From: Bacillus chungangensis
Lineage (GTDB): Bacteria > Bacillota > Bacilli > Bacillales > Bacillaceae_C
NCBI RefSeq assembly: GCF_030812995.1
Contig: NZ_JAUSTT010000019.1
Location: forward strand, 34,999 to 98,998
DNA: 64,000 bases
Direction of reading: 5' to 3'
Shown here: piece by piece, positions 25,831-34,011 of the stretch
Position numbering within the stretch: the first letter of the stretch is position 1
Layout: each line of letters opens with the position of its first letter
Made by a program: the position numbers and the translations under genes
The notes under the pieces: model-generated
What the model was told of the DNA's origin: nothing
The model's input: only the letters and a program-made list of their open reading frames with translations
Databases searched by the model: none

Positions 25831-27507
25831 TTAGACCAATGTTTTTTCTGCTGCTTCATTTAATAGCTTGATTGTTGTTTTTCGGATAAGAAACGGTAAA
25901 ATACCGAAAGAATATGGTTTATACACACGTTCTGTCCACTTATGTCCATCTTTCCCATATACGCCCATGTTTACAGATGGCACATTCAATTTCTTAATTG
26001 CTGAGTATGGCACTGGATAGAGGGTTTCCCACTCTGGTAAATTATCAAGCAGCGGCCGAAGCTCTTCTTCTGTTTCGTGAATGGATAAGAAGCTGCCATC
26101 TGCTAAATAAGGAAAGAATTTTTTCAAGGTAAATTGCTCGCTAGTTTCTTTTTGCATGTCTTCGAGAATCGCCGCAACGGATTCCTGTACTTGTTTATCT
26201 CGTTTGTCCGTTTCTTTCAAATAATTGTGCGGTAAAAAAGGCGGCGCAAAAAATAGAATAACACGAGCTTTCTTATCAGGGTCAAGCGCTTGGAGTACGC
26301 TGACAACTTCAAAACTAAGGTCCCGCAAATCGTTCGCTTTTTTTTCCTCTAAGACCTTTGCAATAACAGGCTTGACATCGATTCCTTTGTCTACTAGTGT
26401 TTGCACATAATCAGAATAGGTGGTCACTTCTATTTCCCAAGAAAGGTCTCTTGTCGGTAGGCCAGTGACAGCAATATATTGTTCAAACTGCTTTTTCAAA
26501 TAGCTTTCTACCTCTGCGCAAGCCTGCTTTGCCTCATGCAGCAGTTGATCAAGCACCTGTTCTGGCGTCGCTTCGTAAATAAAATAATTAAAGTATAGAT
26601 GACTGCTTGTCGCTGTCTGTACTGTATATGTTTCCTTCGTATCTCTTTGATAGAGACAAGTAGGCGGCAGAACAAGTTCACCGGGAATTTTTTCGGTAAG
26701 GTCGTAGCGATTATGTATCCGTTCTGTCAACTTTGCCGCAACAAAGTTCGGATCGATGCCTGACAATGTATCTCCAACATGCACTTCACGGCCGTATATA
26801 TGAAAGCAAGGCAATATTTTTCCCGCTGTTCCAGTATAAATATAGCGCTGCTCGTCACCATCATAGAGCGGCGTAATAAAGTCATTGTTAATCGCTAACA
26901 CATAGTTTAATTGCTGCTCCTCTTGTAATCTATTCAATTCCTGGAGCGCCCCAATAATTCCACGATGTTCGCTTTCTTCATCTCCATTGAACATTAACAA
27001 TAGATTGCCTTGCAATTCCTCGCGATGCTCAGAAAAGTAAAGGATGTTCGCAACATGAACAGCCGCCCCGCTTTTCATATCTACAGCCCCGCGCCCAAAC
27101 ATCCAGTCTCCCGATTGTGCTGCTTGCTGTAATTCTTTATCATTGTCATAAGTACGGAAGAAGGCTTGTAATGCATCTGGTGAGAATGCTTTATCTTTCA
27201 ATTGGCCATAATCTTCTATTGCTACAGTGTCAATATGAGAATGATAGATAATTGTATTCTTCGTTTCAGCTGCCCCCTTGACGAAAGCAAAGACATTCTT
27301 TCTTCCGATCGGATCACCTTCCACCGTATGAAGCCAAAGATTTTCCGGGTTCTCTTGAAAGTATGGAAACGTTTTTAAAATTGCATAAAGCTCTTCGGCA
27401 ATCCGTATCTCTCCAATGGTTCCATTGATACTATTAATCCCAACTAAATGTTTGGTTATTTTTTCTACTTGTTGTTCAGTAGGAAGTGAGTAAATTTGTT
27501 GATACAT
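25831..27507 (-). CDS. rocB: RocB-like M20 peptidase (arginine utilisation)
   Basis: The 558-residue protein has M20 metal-site motifs: YHSHIDTVA, FGRGAVDMKSG and FNGDEESEHRG. It has the long insertion typical of RocB (566 residues in B. subtilis), a putative hydrolase of the arginine-degradation genes whose reaction is not firmly known. ATG 27507 has GAGGAGG at 9 nt; an ATG at 27525 overlaps that SD. It lies 57 bp downstream of the amino-acid symporter and is probably co-transcribed with it, divergent from the IclR gene. Confidence 0.88.
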   Translation of the reverse strand: MYQQIYSLPTEQQVEKITKHLVGINSINGTIGEIRIAEELYAILKTFPYFQENPENLWLHTVEGDPIGRKNVFAFVKGAAETKNTIIYHSHIDTVAIEDYGQLKDKAFSPDALQAFFRTYDNDKELQQAAQSGDWMFGRGAVDMKSGAAVHVANILYFSEHREELQGNLLLMFNGDEESEHRGIIGALQELNRLQEEQQLNYVLAINNDFITPLYDGDEQRYIYTGTAGKILPCFHIYGREVHVGDTLSGIDPNFVAAKLTERIHNRYDLTEKIPGELVLPPTCLYQRDTKETYTVQTATSSHLYFNYFIYEATPEQVLDQLLHEAKQACAEVESYLKKQFEQYIAVTGLPTRDLSWEIEVTTYSDYVQTLVDKGIDVKPVIAKVLEEKKANDLRDLSFEVVSVLQALDPDKKARVILFFAPPFLPHNYLKETDKRDKQVQESVAAILEDMQKETSEQFTLKKFFPYLADGSFLSIHETEEELRPLLDNLPEWETLYPVPYSAIKKLNVPSVNMGVYGKDGHKWTERVYKPYSFGILPFLIRKTTIKLLNEAAEKTLV

Positions 27508-27564
27508 GGATGTATACCTCCTCATTCTATTTATCTTTCCTTATTTTTCAGATGATTCTTGTCG

Positions 27565-28938
27565 TTAAGCTCCCTTTTTTCGGTAAGCCTGCTTGTAAAA
27601 GTTCGTAAAATAGTCATTCGTAATCGCTTGCACTTGTTTGCTCAATAGAAGAACAGCAATGACGTTTGGTATGACAACAATAGCTAATAGAAGATCGAGA
27701 AATTGCCAAATAAATTGCAGCCCGCCGATGGCGCCAACGATGATGGCACCAATGTAAAGAAATCGCATTATTTTAGCAAATGTGGAACCGAACAAAAATT
27801 CTGCTTGCTTTTCACCGTAAAACACGATAACAACTACTGTCGTGATAACAAATAAAAACAGTGTCGCTGAGATAATGACACCAGCGGCGGAAGCGCCAAA
27901 TACAGGTGATAAAGCAGCTGTTACCATTGTCGAAGCTTCATTAGGAGCAATTTTCTCCCAAACACCAGAAGTTAAGATGACAAGCGCAGTAATCGTACAA
28001 ACTACTAGCGTGTCCACAATGACTTCAAAAACGCCCCAAAATCCTTGCTTGGCAGGATGATCGTTCATCGCAGCGGAATGTGCGATTGGTGCTGTCCCCA
28101 TACCCGCTTCGTTGGAATAAAGACCACGTGCAAGCCCCCAACGAATGGCGGCAGCCACACCAGCTCCTGTAAATCCGCCGGCAGCTGAAATTGGTGTCAA
28201 TGCATGTTTAAAAATAAGTGCAAAAGCAACAGGAAGTTCTTTTATATTGACTACAATGACAACAAGTGCACTTATTAAATAAATGATTACCATAAACGGA
28301 ATTAATTTTTCCGATACTTTACCAATTGTTTTGATGCCGCCATACGTAACTAAGCCGACGAGAATCGCCACTATTACCCCTGTCCAAATAGGGTCAATAT
28401 TGAACGCTCCTTTCATCGTCGTTGCAATCGAGTTGGATTGTACCATCGTACTAGCGACGATCTCTATCATTAAAGCAAATGCAAAAAAGGAAGCAAGCTT
28501 TTTCCAGCCTAAGCCTTTTTGTATATAATACATCGGACCGCCAACGTATTCGCCGTCTTCATTCCGATGCCGATAATGAAGTCCCAATACTACCTCAGAG
28601 TACTTAGTCGCTACGCCGATAAACGCTACGAGCCACATCCAGAAAATTGCTCCCGGCCCGCCGAGTGCTATTGCTACAGGGACACCAACTATATTCGCGG
28701 CTCCCATAGTAGAGGCAAGTGCTGATGTGGTTGCTTGGAATGGCGTTACGGTTCCAGGGCCATCATGTTTTGCAAAAATTTTTCCAAATGTTTGCTTCAT
28801 GATATGCGGGAAATAACGAAATTGGAAAAAACGAAGTCGAAACGTTAAGATGATACCCCCACCTATAAGCAACAGCATCATAGGCCATCCCCAAATGATG
28901 CCTGTTGCCCGTTCTATCAATTGTGTAAATTTCTCCAT
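27565..28938 (-). CDS. Alanine/glycine:cation symporter (AGCS family)
   Basis: The 457-residue polytopic protein has the family signatures GPGAIFWMWLVAFIG, GGPMYYIQKGLG and RGLYSNEAGMGTAPIAH. It imports Ala/Gly or related amino acids with sodium. The second ATG (28938) has GGGAGG at 6 nt and is preferred over 28941. It is the first gene of a likely operon with rocB. The IclR regulator is transcribed away from it across a 920-bp region with a palindrome at 29250, so IclR control is plausible but unproven. Confidence 0.94.
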   Translation of the reverse strand: MEKFTQLIERATGIIWGWPMMLLLIGGGIILTFRLRFFQFRYFPHIMKQTFGKIFAKHDGPGTVTPFQATTSALASTMGAANIVGVPVAIALGGPGAIFWMWLVAFIGVATKYSEVVLGLHYRHRNEDGEYVGGPMYYIQKGLGWKKLASFFAFALMIEIVASTMVQSNSIATTMKGAFNIDPIWTGVIVAILVGLVTYGGIKTIGKVSEKLIPFMVIIYLISALVVIVVNIKELPVAFALIFKHALTPISAAGGFTGAGVAAAIRWGLARGLYSNEAGMGTAPIAHSAAMNDHPAKQGFWGVFEVIVDTLVVCTITALVILTSGVWEKIAPNEASTMVTAALSPVFGASAAGVIISATLFLFVITTVVVIVFYGEKQAEFLFGSTFAKIMRFLYIGAIIVGAIGGLQFIWQFLDLLLAIVVIPNVIAVLLLSKQVQAITNDYFTNFYKQAYRKKGA

Positions 28939-29249
28939 CATGTCCTCCCTCTCATTTTAAAAATAGATTGCGAGATGTTCCTCCCCTTTGAATAAGACTG
29001 CCTGCTCATGATTGCAGGACGAAAACAATTGTGAGACTTTTATGTTTATTATTGACATTTCACATCCTATAGGAAGCGTTTTCATCGTATACAAAGAAAA
29101 AGTCTCCTATTAGAAAAACTCATCAACTTTCAAACAAAAAATTAGAAAAATCTGTAATATCTGCTCGCTGCATTTCCTTTGTAGAAATCTTTGCCAGTGA
29201 AAATGTCCTTATCCTGAAAATGCAAAAAAAGCACTATTTTTTTCACATA

Positions 29250-29265
29250 GTGGAATAAATTCCAC
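29250..29265. promoter_or_regulatory. Palindrome GTGGAATAAATTCCAC, candidate IclR operator
   Basis: Two 7-bp arms (GTGGAAT/ATTCCAC) flank AA, and the flanks CATAG...CATAGT form a short direct repeat. The length suits an IclR dimer site. Assignment to the adjacent regulator is inference. Confidence 0.35.
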
Positions 29266-29400
29266 ATAGTAAAATATATTAAGTACTTTACATTAAAAAC
29301 GATTTTCATTTGTTTGTCAATACATCTGCTGAAATTGCTGAATCAACAAAACACGATCAGGACCCCATTTTCTATGGTTTACATTAGATTGCTAGGTTAA

Positions 29401-29720
29401 AATGAAACTTCCATCAGTGGGGGTTTTCTCTCATCCACCACTGATAAAGAATAGAACAAAGGCTAAGATCGCAGGCGTCCTCGAAAAGGAAACCGCTTTT
29501 CTTCGTGCGTTGATCGCTACCGAATCTTTCCTTGTCCTGTTGCAACGCCCCATCCTCGAAAAAGGAGAGCACTTTTTCTTCATGCGATGCTGATTCAAGA
29601 GGCTTTCCTTAGCCCGAACCAATCGGACATTTGACTTTTAGTCATCCCCCACCTAGCGCTTCTGACTCCTCTTACTTCCCAAGGTGGGGGTCTTGACTCG
29701 CCAGTTAGATGTGGGATAAA
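29401..29720 (+). repeat. Dispersed hairpin-ended element, copy 1 (two modules)
   Basis: The head is ATGAAACTTCCATCAGTGGGGG and its partner CCACCACTGAT forms the left hairpin. Two internal TCCTCGAAAA...CTTTTCTTCGTGCG modules follow, then CCGAACCAATCGGACATT, the right hairpin CCCCCACCTAG...AGGTGGGGG, and the tail GTTAGATGTGGGATAAA. It is intergenic and encodes no protein. Confidence 0.85.
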
Positions 29721-29857
29721 CAACTAATAATGATAGTGATTTGAAAAGGCCTCTATTTATGTCACATAACATAACAAAATATGCTACACTCGTATATAGA
29801 AAAAAATACAACTCTTTACTGCTCAGGCGATAAGACAAGCTAAAGGGGAAAAAATAA

Positions 29858-30592
29858 ATGATTCAATCTATAAACCGTGCAATGCAAATTATTCATCTTC
29901 TTTCAGATCCTAAAAAAGAAAAATGGTCGATTACGGAAATAGCAGAACAAACAGAGCTGCCAATTAGCACCGTATATCGACTCATTCAATCGTTAATGCA
30001 ACATCACTTAGTCATGCAAATACCGGATACAAAGCAATATAAATTAGGCTATATTTGGATGGAAATTGGATTAAAAATGTTCGAAAGTTTAGACATTCGT
30101 GTTGTTGCAAGGCCAATCATGGAGCAGTTAGCTGCAGATGTAGAAGAAACTGTCTACTTAAACCTCCCGAATGGCAATGAATCTATCATTATTGATCGAA
30201 TTGACAGTCCACGCAATGTGAAAATAATTGATGTTATTGGTGAAAGAATCCCTATGCATATAGGAGGCGCCAACAAGACAATTTTAGCAAATATGCCCTC
30301 TCGTCAAATGAATGAAATATTAGAACAGCTCCTGCCCAATGAACAAGCAAGAAACACATTTGTAGAAAATTTGCTTAAAATTAAGCGACAAGGCTATGCC
30401 GTCAGCTACGGAGAAAAAACAAAAGGAACAATTGGAGTTGGCGCTCCTATTTTTGGGTTTGATGACAACGTACTTGGCGCTATTAGCATTGAGGTTTTAG
30501 CATACGATCTTACCAAGGAACGGATGACTTTTTTTATAGAAAAAGTGCATGATGCGGCCCATATGATTTCCATGAAGTTTGGGAAAGCTTGA
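29858..30592 (+). CDS. IclR family transcriptional regulator
   Basis: The 244-residue protein has an N-terminal winged helix (about 5-65; WSITEIAEQTELPISTVYRL is the HTH) and an IclR effector domain (about 80-240) with the typical VYLNLPNGNESIIIDRI and GIGVGAPIFG-like segments. IclR proteins act as dimers on palindromes near their own promoters. It is divergent from the symporter/rocB pair, which is the obvious candidate target. ATG 29858 follows AAGGGG. A hairpin terminator follows at 30651. Confidence 0.93.
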   Translation: MIQSINRAMQIIHLLSDPKKEKWSITEIAEQTELPISTVYRLIQSLMQHHLVMQIPDTKQYKLGYIWMEIGLKMFESLDIRVVARPIMEQLAADVEETVYLNLPNGNESIIIDRIDSPRNVKIIDVIGERIPMHIGGANKTILANMPSRQMNEILEQLLPNEQARNTFVENLLKIKRQGYAVSYGEKTKGTIGVGAPIFGFDDNVLGAISIEVLAYDLTKERMTFFIEKVHDAAHMISMKFGKA

Positions 30593-30650
30593 TGATATGC
30601 AAAAGTATATCTTTCTACACGAGGCCTTCATCAAGTTGGGACTAACATTA

Positions 30651-30688
30651 AACAAGCTTTCGATATCATCAAATCGAAAGCTTGTTTT
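30651..30688. terminator. Bidirectional terminator between IclR and nagR genes
   Basis: AACAAGCTTTCGAT pairs perfectly with ATCGAAAGCTTGTT around ATCATCAA; T- and A-runs lie outside. Confidence 0.85.
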
Positions 30689-30782
30689 CATTATGATTCG
30701 ATCGCCACAAATTGCACCTTGTTCCCCCCCAGGCTGCGGCAACGTTGGCGGGTCTTTATCAATCTGAATAAAATCAACTGTG

Positions 30783-31508
30783 TCAGCTGCGATCAATTTC
30801 TAAATAGAATTTATAGCGTTCTCCCGCGTAGAAGGAACGTACATACTCGAAAGGGCTGCCGTTATCTAAGTGTGTAAGTCGTTCCACTTTTAAGATCGGC
30901 GCACTTTGTTCTATCTCGAGGAGGTCGGCAATTTTTTTATTTGATGCAGCGGCTTCAATCGATTGCTTCGCTTTTCCAATGGTAAGAGAAAGTTTTTTCT
31001 CAATCGCCTCGTACAAGGAATGCTCAATATCTTTTTCAGTCAAGGGAGACGCTATTGTCCACGGTATCGTCGTTGTTTCATATACCATTGGTACATCATC
31101 GGCTAAACGGACACGTTCTACCCATAGAACAGCATCCTTTTCTTTTAGCTGAAGCTGTGCCGCTTCTTCCTTACTCGCTTCTCTTTTGGAAAATGCAATC
31201 ATGTTCGTTTTAGGCTGCTTCCCCTTTTTCTGTATGATATTCGTGAAGCTGGAAACAGAAAGCAGCTGTTGTTCCACTTTTACATCTGTGACAAAAGTAC
31301 CTCTTCCCCTAACGGTTGTTAAAATCCCATCTTCTATCAATCCTTGAATGGCGTGGCGCACCGTCATTCTACTGACAGAAAGCTGTTGTGATAAACTGCG
31401 TTCAGAAGGAATGGCACTACCTATCATCCAGTCTCCATTTGTAATTTGTTCTTTCATATATCGCTGAATTTGCAAATAAATAGGAATGGATGACTGCTTA
31501 TCAATCAT
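30783..31508 (-). CDS. nagR: NagR/YvoA-type GntR regulator
   Basis: The 241-residue protein has a GntR winged helix (IPSERSLSQQLSVSRMTVRHAIQGL, about residues 32-56) and a UTRA effector domain (about 85-235) with VERVRLADDVPMVYETT. NagR binds dre sites and is released by glucosamine-6-P or GlcNAc-6-P. It overlaps nagB by 4 bp (ATGA), so it is translationally coupled in nagA-nagB-nagR. The dre-like site at 33561 lies before nagA. Confidence 0.92.
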   Translation of the reverse strand: MIDKQSSIPIYLQIQRYMKEQITNGDWMIGSAIPSERSLSQQLSVSRMTVRHAIQGLIEDGILTTVRGRGTFVTDVKVEQQLLSVSSFTNIIQKKGKQPKTNMIAFSKREASKEEAAQLQLKEKDAVLWVERVRLADDVPMVYETTTIPWTIASPLTEKDIEHSLYEAIEKKLSLTIGKAKQSIEAAASNKKIADLLEIEQSAPILKVERLTHLDNGSPFEYVRSFYAGERYKFYLEIDRS

Positions 31509-32227
31509 CTGCTGCTTACACCTGTGAGAAGAGAAGCGGCGTCTTTATCTGTAATAATGATTGCGTTTGGATGCTGCTGCAATACAGAAGCAGGACAGTC
31601 TACGTTAACGGCGCCTTCCACTGTTTGTTTGATTGCTTCAGCTTTTTCAGCACCAAAGGCAAGCAAGATAATTTTCTTCGCTGCCATAATTGATTGAATT
31701 CCCATTGAAATCGCATGCGTTGGTACATCTTCTTCTTTTTCAAAAAAACGTTTATTCGCTTCTCGCGTAGCTGCAGCTAATTCAACAACATCTGTTTTTG
31801 AGGAAAAGGAAGTTCCCGGCTCGTTAAAGCCTATATGTCCGTTCGTGCCGATTCCTAATATTTGAATGTCTACAGGATTTGCTTGCAGCAATGCTTCATA
31901 ATTCGCACATTCTTCTTCTAAGTTTTCTGCCATTCCATTCGGCAAATGTGTTTCCTTAAAATGAACTTTTGAGAAGAGATTTTCATTCATATAGTAGTGG
32001 TAGCTATTTGGATCATCTTTCGCTAGACCAACATATTCATCTAAATTAACTGTCGTAATCTCGGAAACATCTAATGCTGCATGGGCCATTTTATCATATA
32101 GCTTTAATGGTGTGCTTCCTGTTGCTAAACCTAATGTCTTTACTTCGTTAGCTTGAATAGCTGTTTTGATTAGTTGAAATGCTTTTTCTGCCCCTTCTTC
32201 TGGGTTGTTCACAATAATCGTTTCCAT
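31505..32227 (-). CDS. nagB: Glucosamine-6-phosphate deaminase
   Basis: The 240-residue protein converts GlcN-6-P to fructose-6-P and ammonia. The motifs LGLATGSTP, VNLDEYVGL and GIGTNGHIGFNEPG (active-site Asp and His region) are intact, and the length matches the Bacillus NagB. It starts 184 bp after nagA and overlaps nagR. No dre-like palindrome is visible directly before it, so it probably relies on the nagA promoter. Confidence 0.97.
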   Translation of the reverse strand: METIIVNNPEEGAEKAFQLIKTAIQANEVKTLGLATGSTPLKLYDKMAHAALDVSEITTVNLDEYVGLAKDDPNSYHYYMNENLFSKVHFKETHLPNGMAENLEEECANYEALLQANPVDIQILGIGTNGHIGFNEPGTSFSSKTDVVELAAATREANKRFFEKEEDVPTHAISMGIQSIMAAKKIILLAFGAEKAEAIKQTVEGAVNVDCPASVLQQHPNAIIITDKDAASLLTGVSSR

Positions 32228-32411
32228 AGCGTTGCTCCTTTGTCAGTATTCCGAAAGCTTGCTCGCTTTTTATAAAAGATCTGCGCATTTCGGTAAGGCA
32301 AAGTGGTTGAAAGACATACACTTCTGCATGAATGATACACCATCATCATCATAACATTTTTTCTGCAAAAATAGATGTAAAAATGGCAGATATATCTTTT
32401 ATATGAATTTT

Positions 32412-33542
32412 TTATGACTTGCCGCCAAGTCTGAAAGCTTGTTTAACGTAAAAGTCTGCATCCATAAGGACTAAATCTGCATCTTTTCCAGTTTGAATGG
32501 CGCCTTTGTTTTCCAAGTGAAATTCGCGAGCTTGGTTCCCTGAAGTCATCATAACCGCTTCTTCAACAGAACAGCCAGTAAACGCCATTATATTACGGAA
32601 TGCCTGATCCATTGTCAGTACACTGCCAGCGAGGGATCCGTTTTCCAGTCTTGCCTCTCCATTCGCAACAATCACCTTTTGACCGCCTAACTCGTAATCA
32701 CCGTCTGGCATTCCTTTCGCACGCATCGCATCTGTTATGACACATATTCCTTTCGCACCTTTCAGCTTGTAAGCAAGCTTCACCATATCTGGATGAATAT
32801 GAATGCCATCAACAATCATTTCCACTTGTATTTTTTCTTCCAGCAGCACATGTCCTGCAACACCAGGCTCTCGGTGATGCAACCCTCTCATCCCATTAAA
32901 TAGATGCGTACAATGAGAAGCACGGCTATGCTTTAATTGACTGCGCAGTGCATCCGAATGACCAACTGATGGAACAATTCCTTGTTCGATCATCCACTCT
33001 TCAAAAACTTTCGCCCCAGTTGCTTCCGGTGCATAGGTTACAAGCTTAATGAGTCTTCCAGAAGCTTCATGCCATTTTTTAAATAAGTTTGGATCTGGTT
33101 CACAGATACAGTGAATCGGCTGTGCACCTGCTCGTTTATCCGAAATAAATGGTCCTTCAAGATGAATGCCAGCAATTGCTTTATCATGCTCTGCCGCTTT
33201 TTGAACCGCCTGCAAAGCTGTTTCAATTGCGCTATGCTCCTGTGTGATCGTTGTTGGAAAATAAGTTGTAATTCCTTCTTCTAGCATTCTTTTGCCCATT
33301 TCATGCAACTTGTCAACATCAGCATCCATCACATCGACGCCATAGCCGCCATGTGTATGAACGTCAATCATCCCAGGAATAACAGATTGATTGCTTCCAT
33401 CAATCATTTGATCTGTCTGATTTTTTTTATAGCACTCCATTGGTCCTACTTCAAGAATTTTTTCTGCAAAGCGGACATAACCATGATCGATTTTTCCTTC
33501 TCCTGTATAAATAGCAGCGTTGATAATTGTTTTTATGTCCAT
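32412..33542 (-). CDS. nagA: N-acetylglucosamine-6-phosphate deacetylase
   Basis: The 376-residue amidohydrolase removes acetate from GlcNAc-6-P. The visible metal and substrate motifs are PGMIDVHTHGG, HLEGPFIS, SVGHSDA, THLFNGMRG and VITDAMRAKG. ATG 33542 has AGGAGG upstream. It is the first gene of the nagA-nagB-nagR operon. A dre-like operator overlaps its promoter region. With the wall hydrolases nearby, it fits recycling of amino sugars. Confidence 0.97.
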   Translation of the reverse strand: MDIKTIINAAIYTGEGKIDHGYVRFAEKILEVGPMECYKKNQTDQMIDGSNQSVIPGMIDVHTHGGYGVDVMDADVDKLHEMGKRMLEEGITTYFPTTITQEHSAIETALQAVQKAAEHDKAIAGIHLEGPFISDKRAGAQPIHCICEPDPNLFKKWHEASGRLIKLVTYAPEATGAKVFEEWMIEQGIVPSVGHSDALRSQLKHSRASHCTHLFNGMRGLHHREPGVAGHVLLEEKIQVEMIVDGIHIHPDMVKLAYKLKGAKGICVITDAMRAKGMPDGDYELGGQKVIVANGEARLENGSLAGSVLTMDQAFRNIMAFTGCSVEEAVMMTSGNQAREFHLENKGAIQTGKDADLVLMDADFYVKQAFRLGGKS

Positions 33543-33560
33543 CGTTCATCCTCCTAGAAG

Positions 33561-33572
33561 TGGTCTATACCA
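33561..33572 (-). promoter_or_regulatory. dre-like NagR operator before nagA
   Basis: TGGTCTATACCA, flanked as AGTGGTCTATACCAGC, closely resembles the DasR/YvoA dre consensus (TGGTCTANACCA). A TATACT -10-like box on the minus strand (33580-33575) abuts it, so bound repressor would block the nagA promoter. The sequence match is seen; binding is inferred from the family. Confidence 0.75.
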
Positions 33573-33639
33573 GCAGTATAACATGAGAATAGCTAAAAAG
33601 GAAGAAAAATCAATTCAATCCTTTTGCCCATACTCAAAT

Positions 33640-33973
33640 AAAGTAAAACTTCCATCAGTGGGGGTTTTATCTCATCCACCACTGATAAGAAGTAGAACAA
33701 AGGCTAAGATCGCAACGTCCTCGAAAAGGAAACCGCTTTTCTTCGTGCGATGTGTCGCTGCCAAAGCTTTCCTTGTCCTGTTGCAACGCCTTTGTGACCG
33801 ACATCCTCGAAAAAGGAGAGCACTTTTTCTTCGTGCGATGCTGATTCAAGAAGCTTTCCTTATCCTGTCGGCCCGAACCAATCGGACATTTGACTTTCAG
33901 TTATCCCCACCTAGCGCTGATTCCTCTTACTCCCCGAGGTGGCGGTCTTACTGCCAGTTAGATGTGGGATAAA
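33640..33973 (+). repeat. Dispersed hairpin-ended element, copy 2 (two modules)
   Basis: AAAGTAAAACTTCCATCAGT head, left hairpin, two CTCGAAAA...TTCTTCGTGCGATG modules, CCGAACCAATCGGACATT, right hairpin and GTTAGATGTGGGATAAA tail, filling the gap between nagA and the nucleotidase gene. Confidence 0.88.
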
Positions 33974-33975
33974 GA

Positions 33976-34000
33976 AAAGCGAACGCTTTTTACGTTCGCC
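33976..34000 (-). terminator. Terminator of nucleotidase gene
   Basis: GCGAACG and CGTTCGC pair around CTTTTTA; on the minus strand CTTTTCTTT follows. Confidence 0.65.
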
Positions 34001-34011
34001 TGTCCAATAGC

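Larger units (their letters stand above)
28939..29857. other. Divergent regulatory region with palindrome and dispersed element
   Basis: The region between the symporter and the IclR gene holds the palindrome at 29250-29265 and dispersed element copy 1 (29401-29720). The rest is AT-rich and shows no convincing gene. Reading frames inside the element are not coding. Confidence 0.6.

Noticed and set aside
30497..30796. 99-codon minus-strand frame between IclR and nagR genes
   Set aside because: It runs through the terminator and antisense to the IclR gene end; start TTG overlaps the nagR stop without an SD.
33520..33972. 150-codon plus frame, and similar frames at 29402, 44447, 50358 and 55457
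   Set aside because: These lie inside the dispersed elements, differ in length between copies, contain frameshifts between copies and share no conserved start; they are by-products of the repeat.
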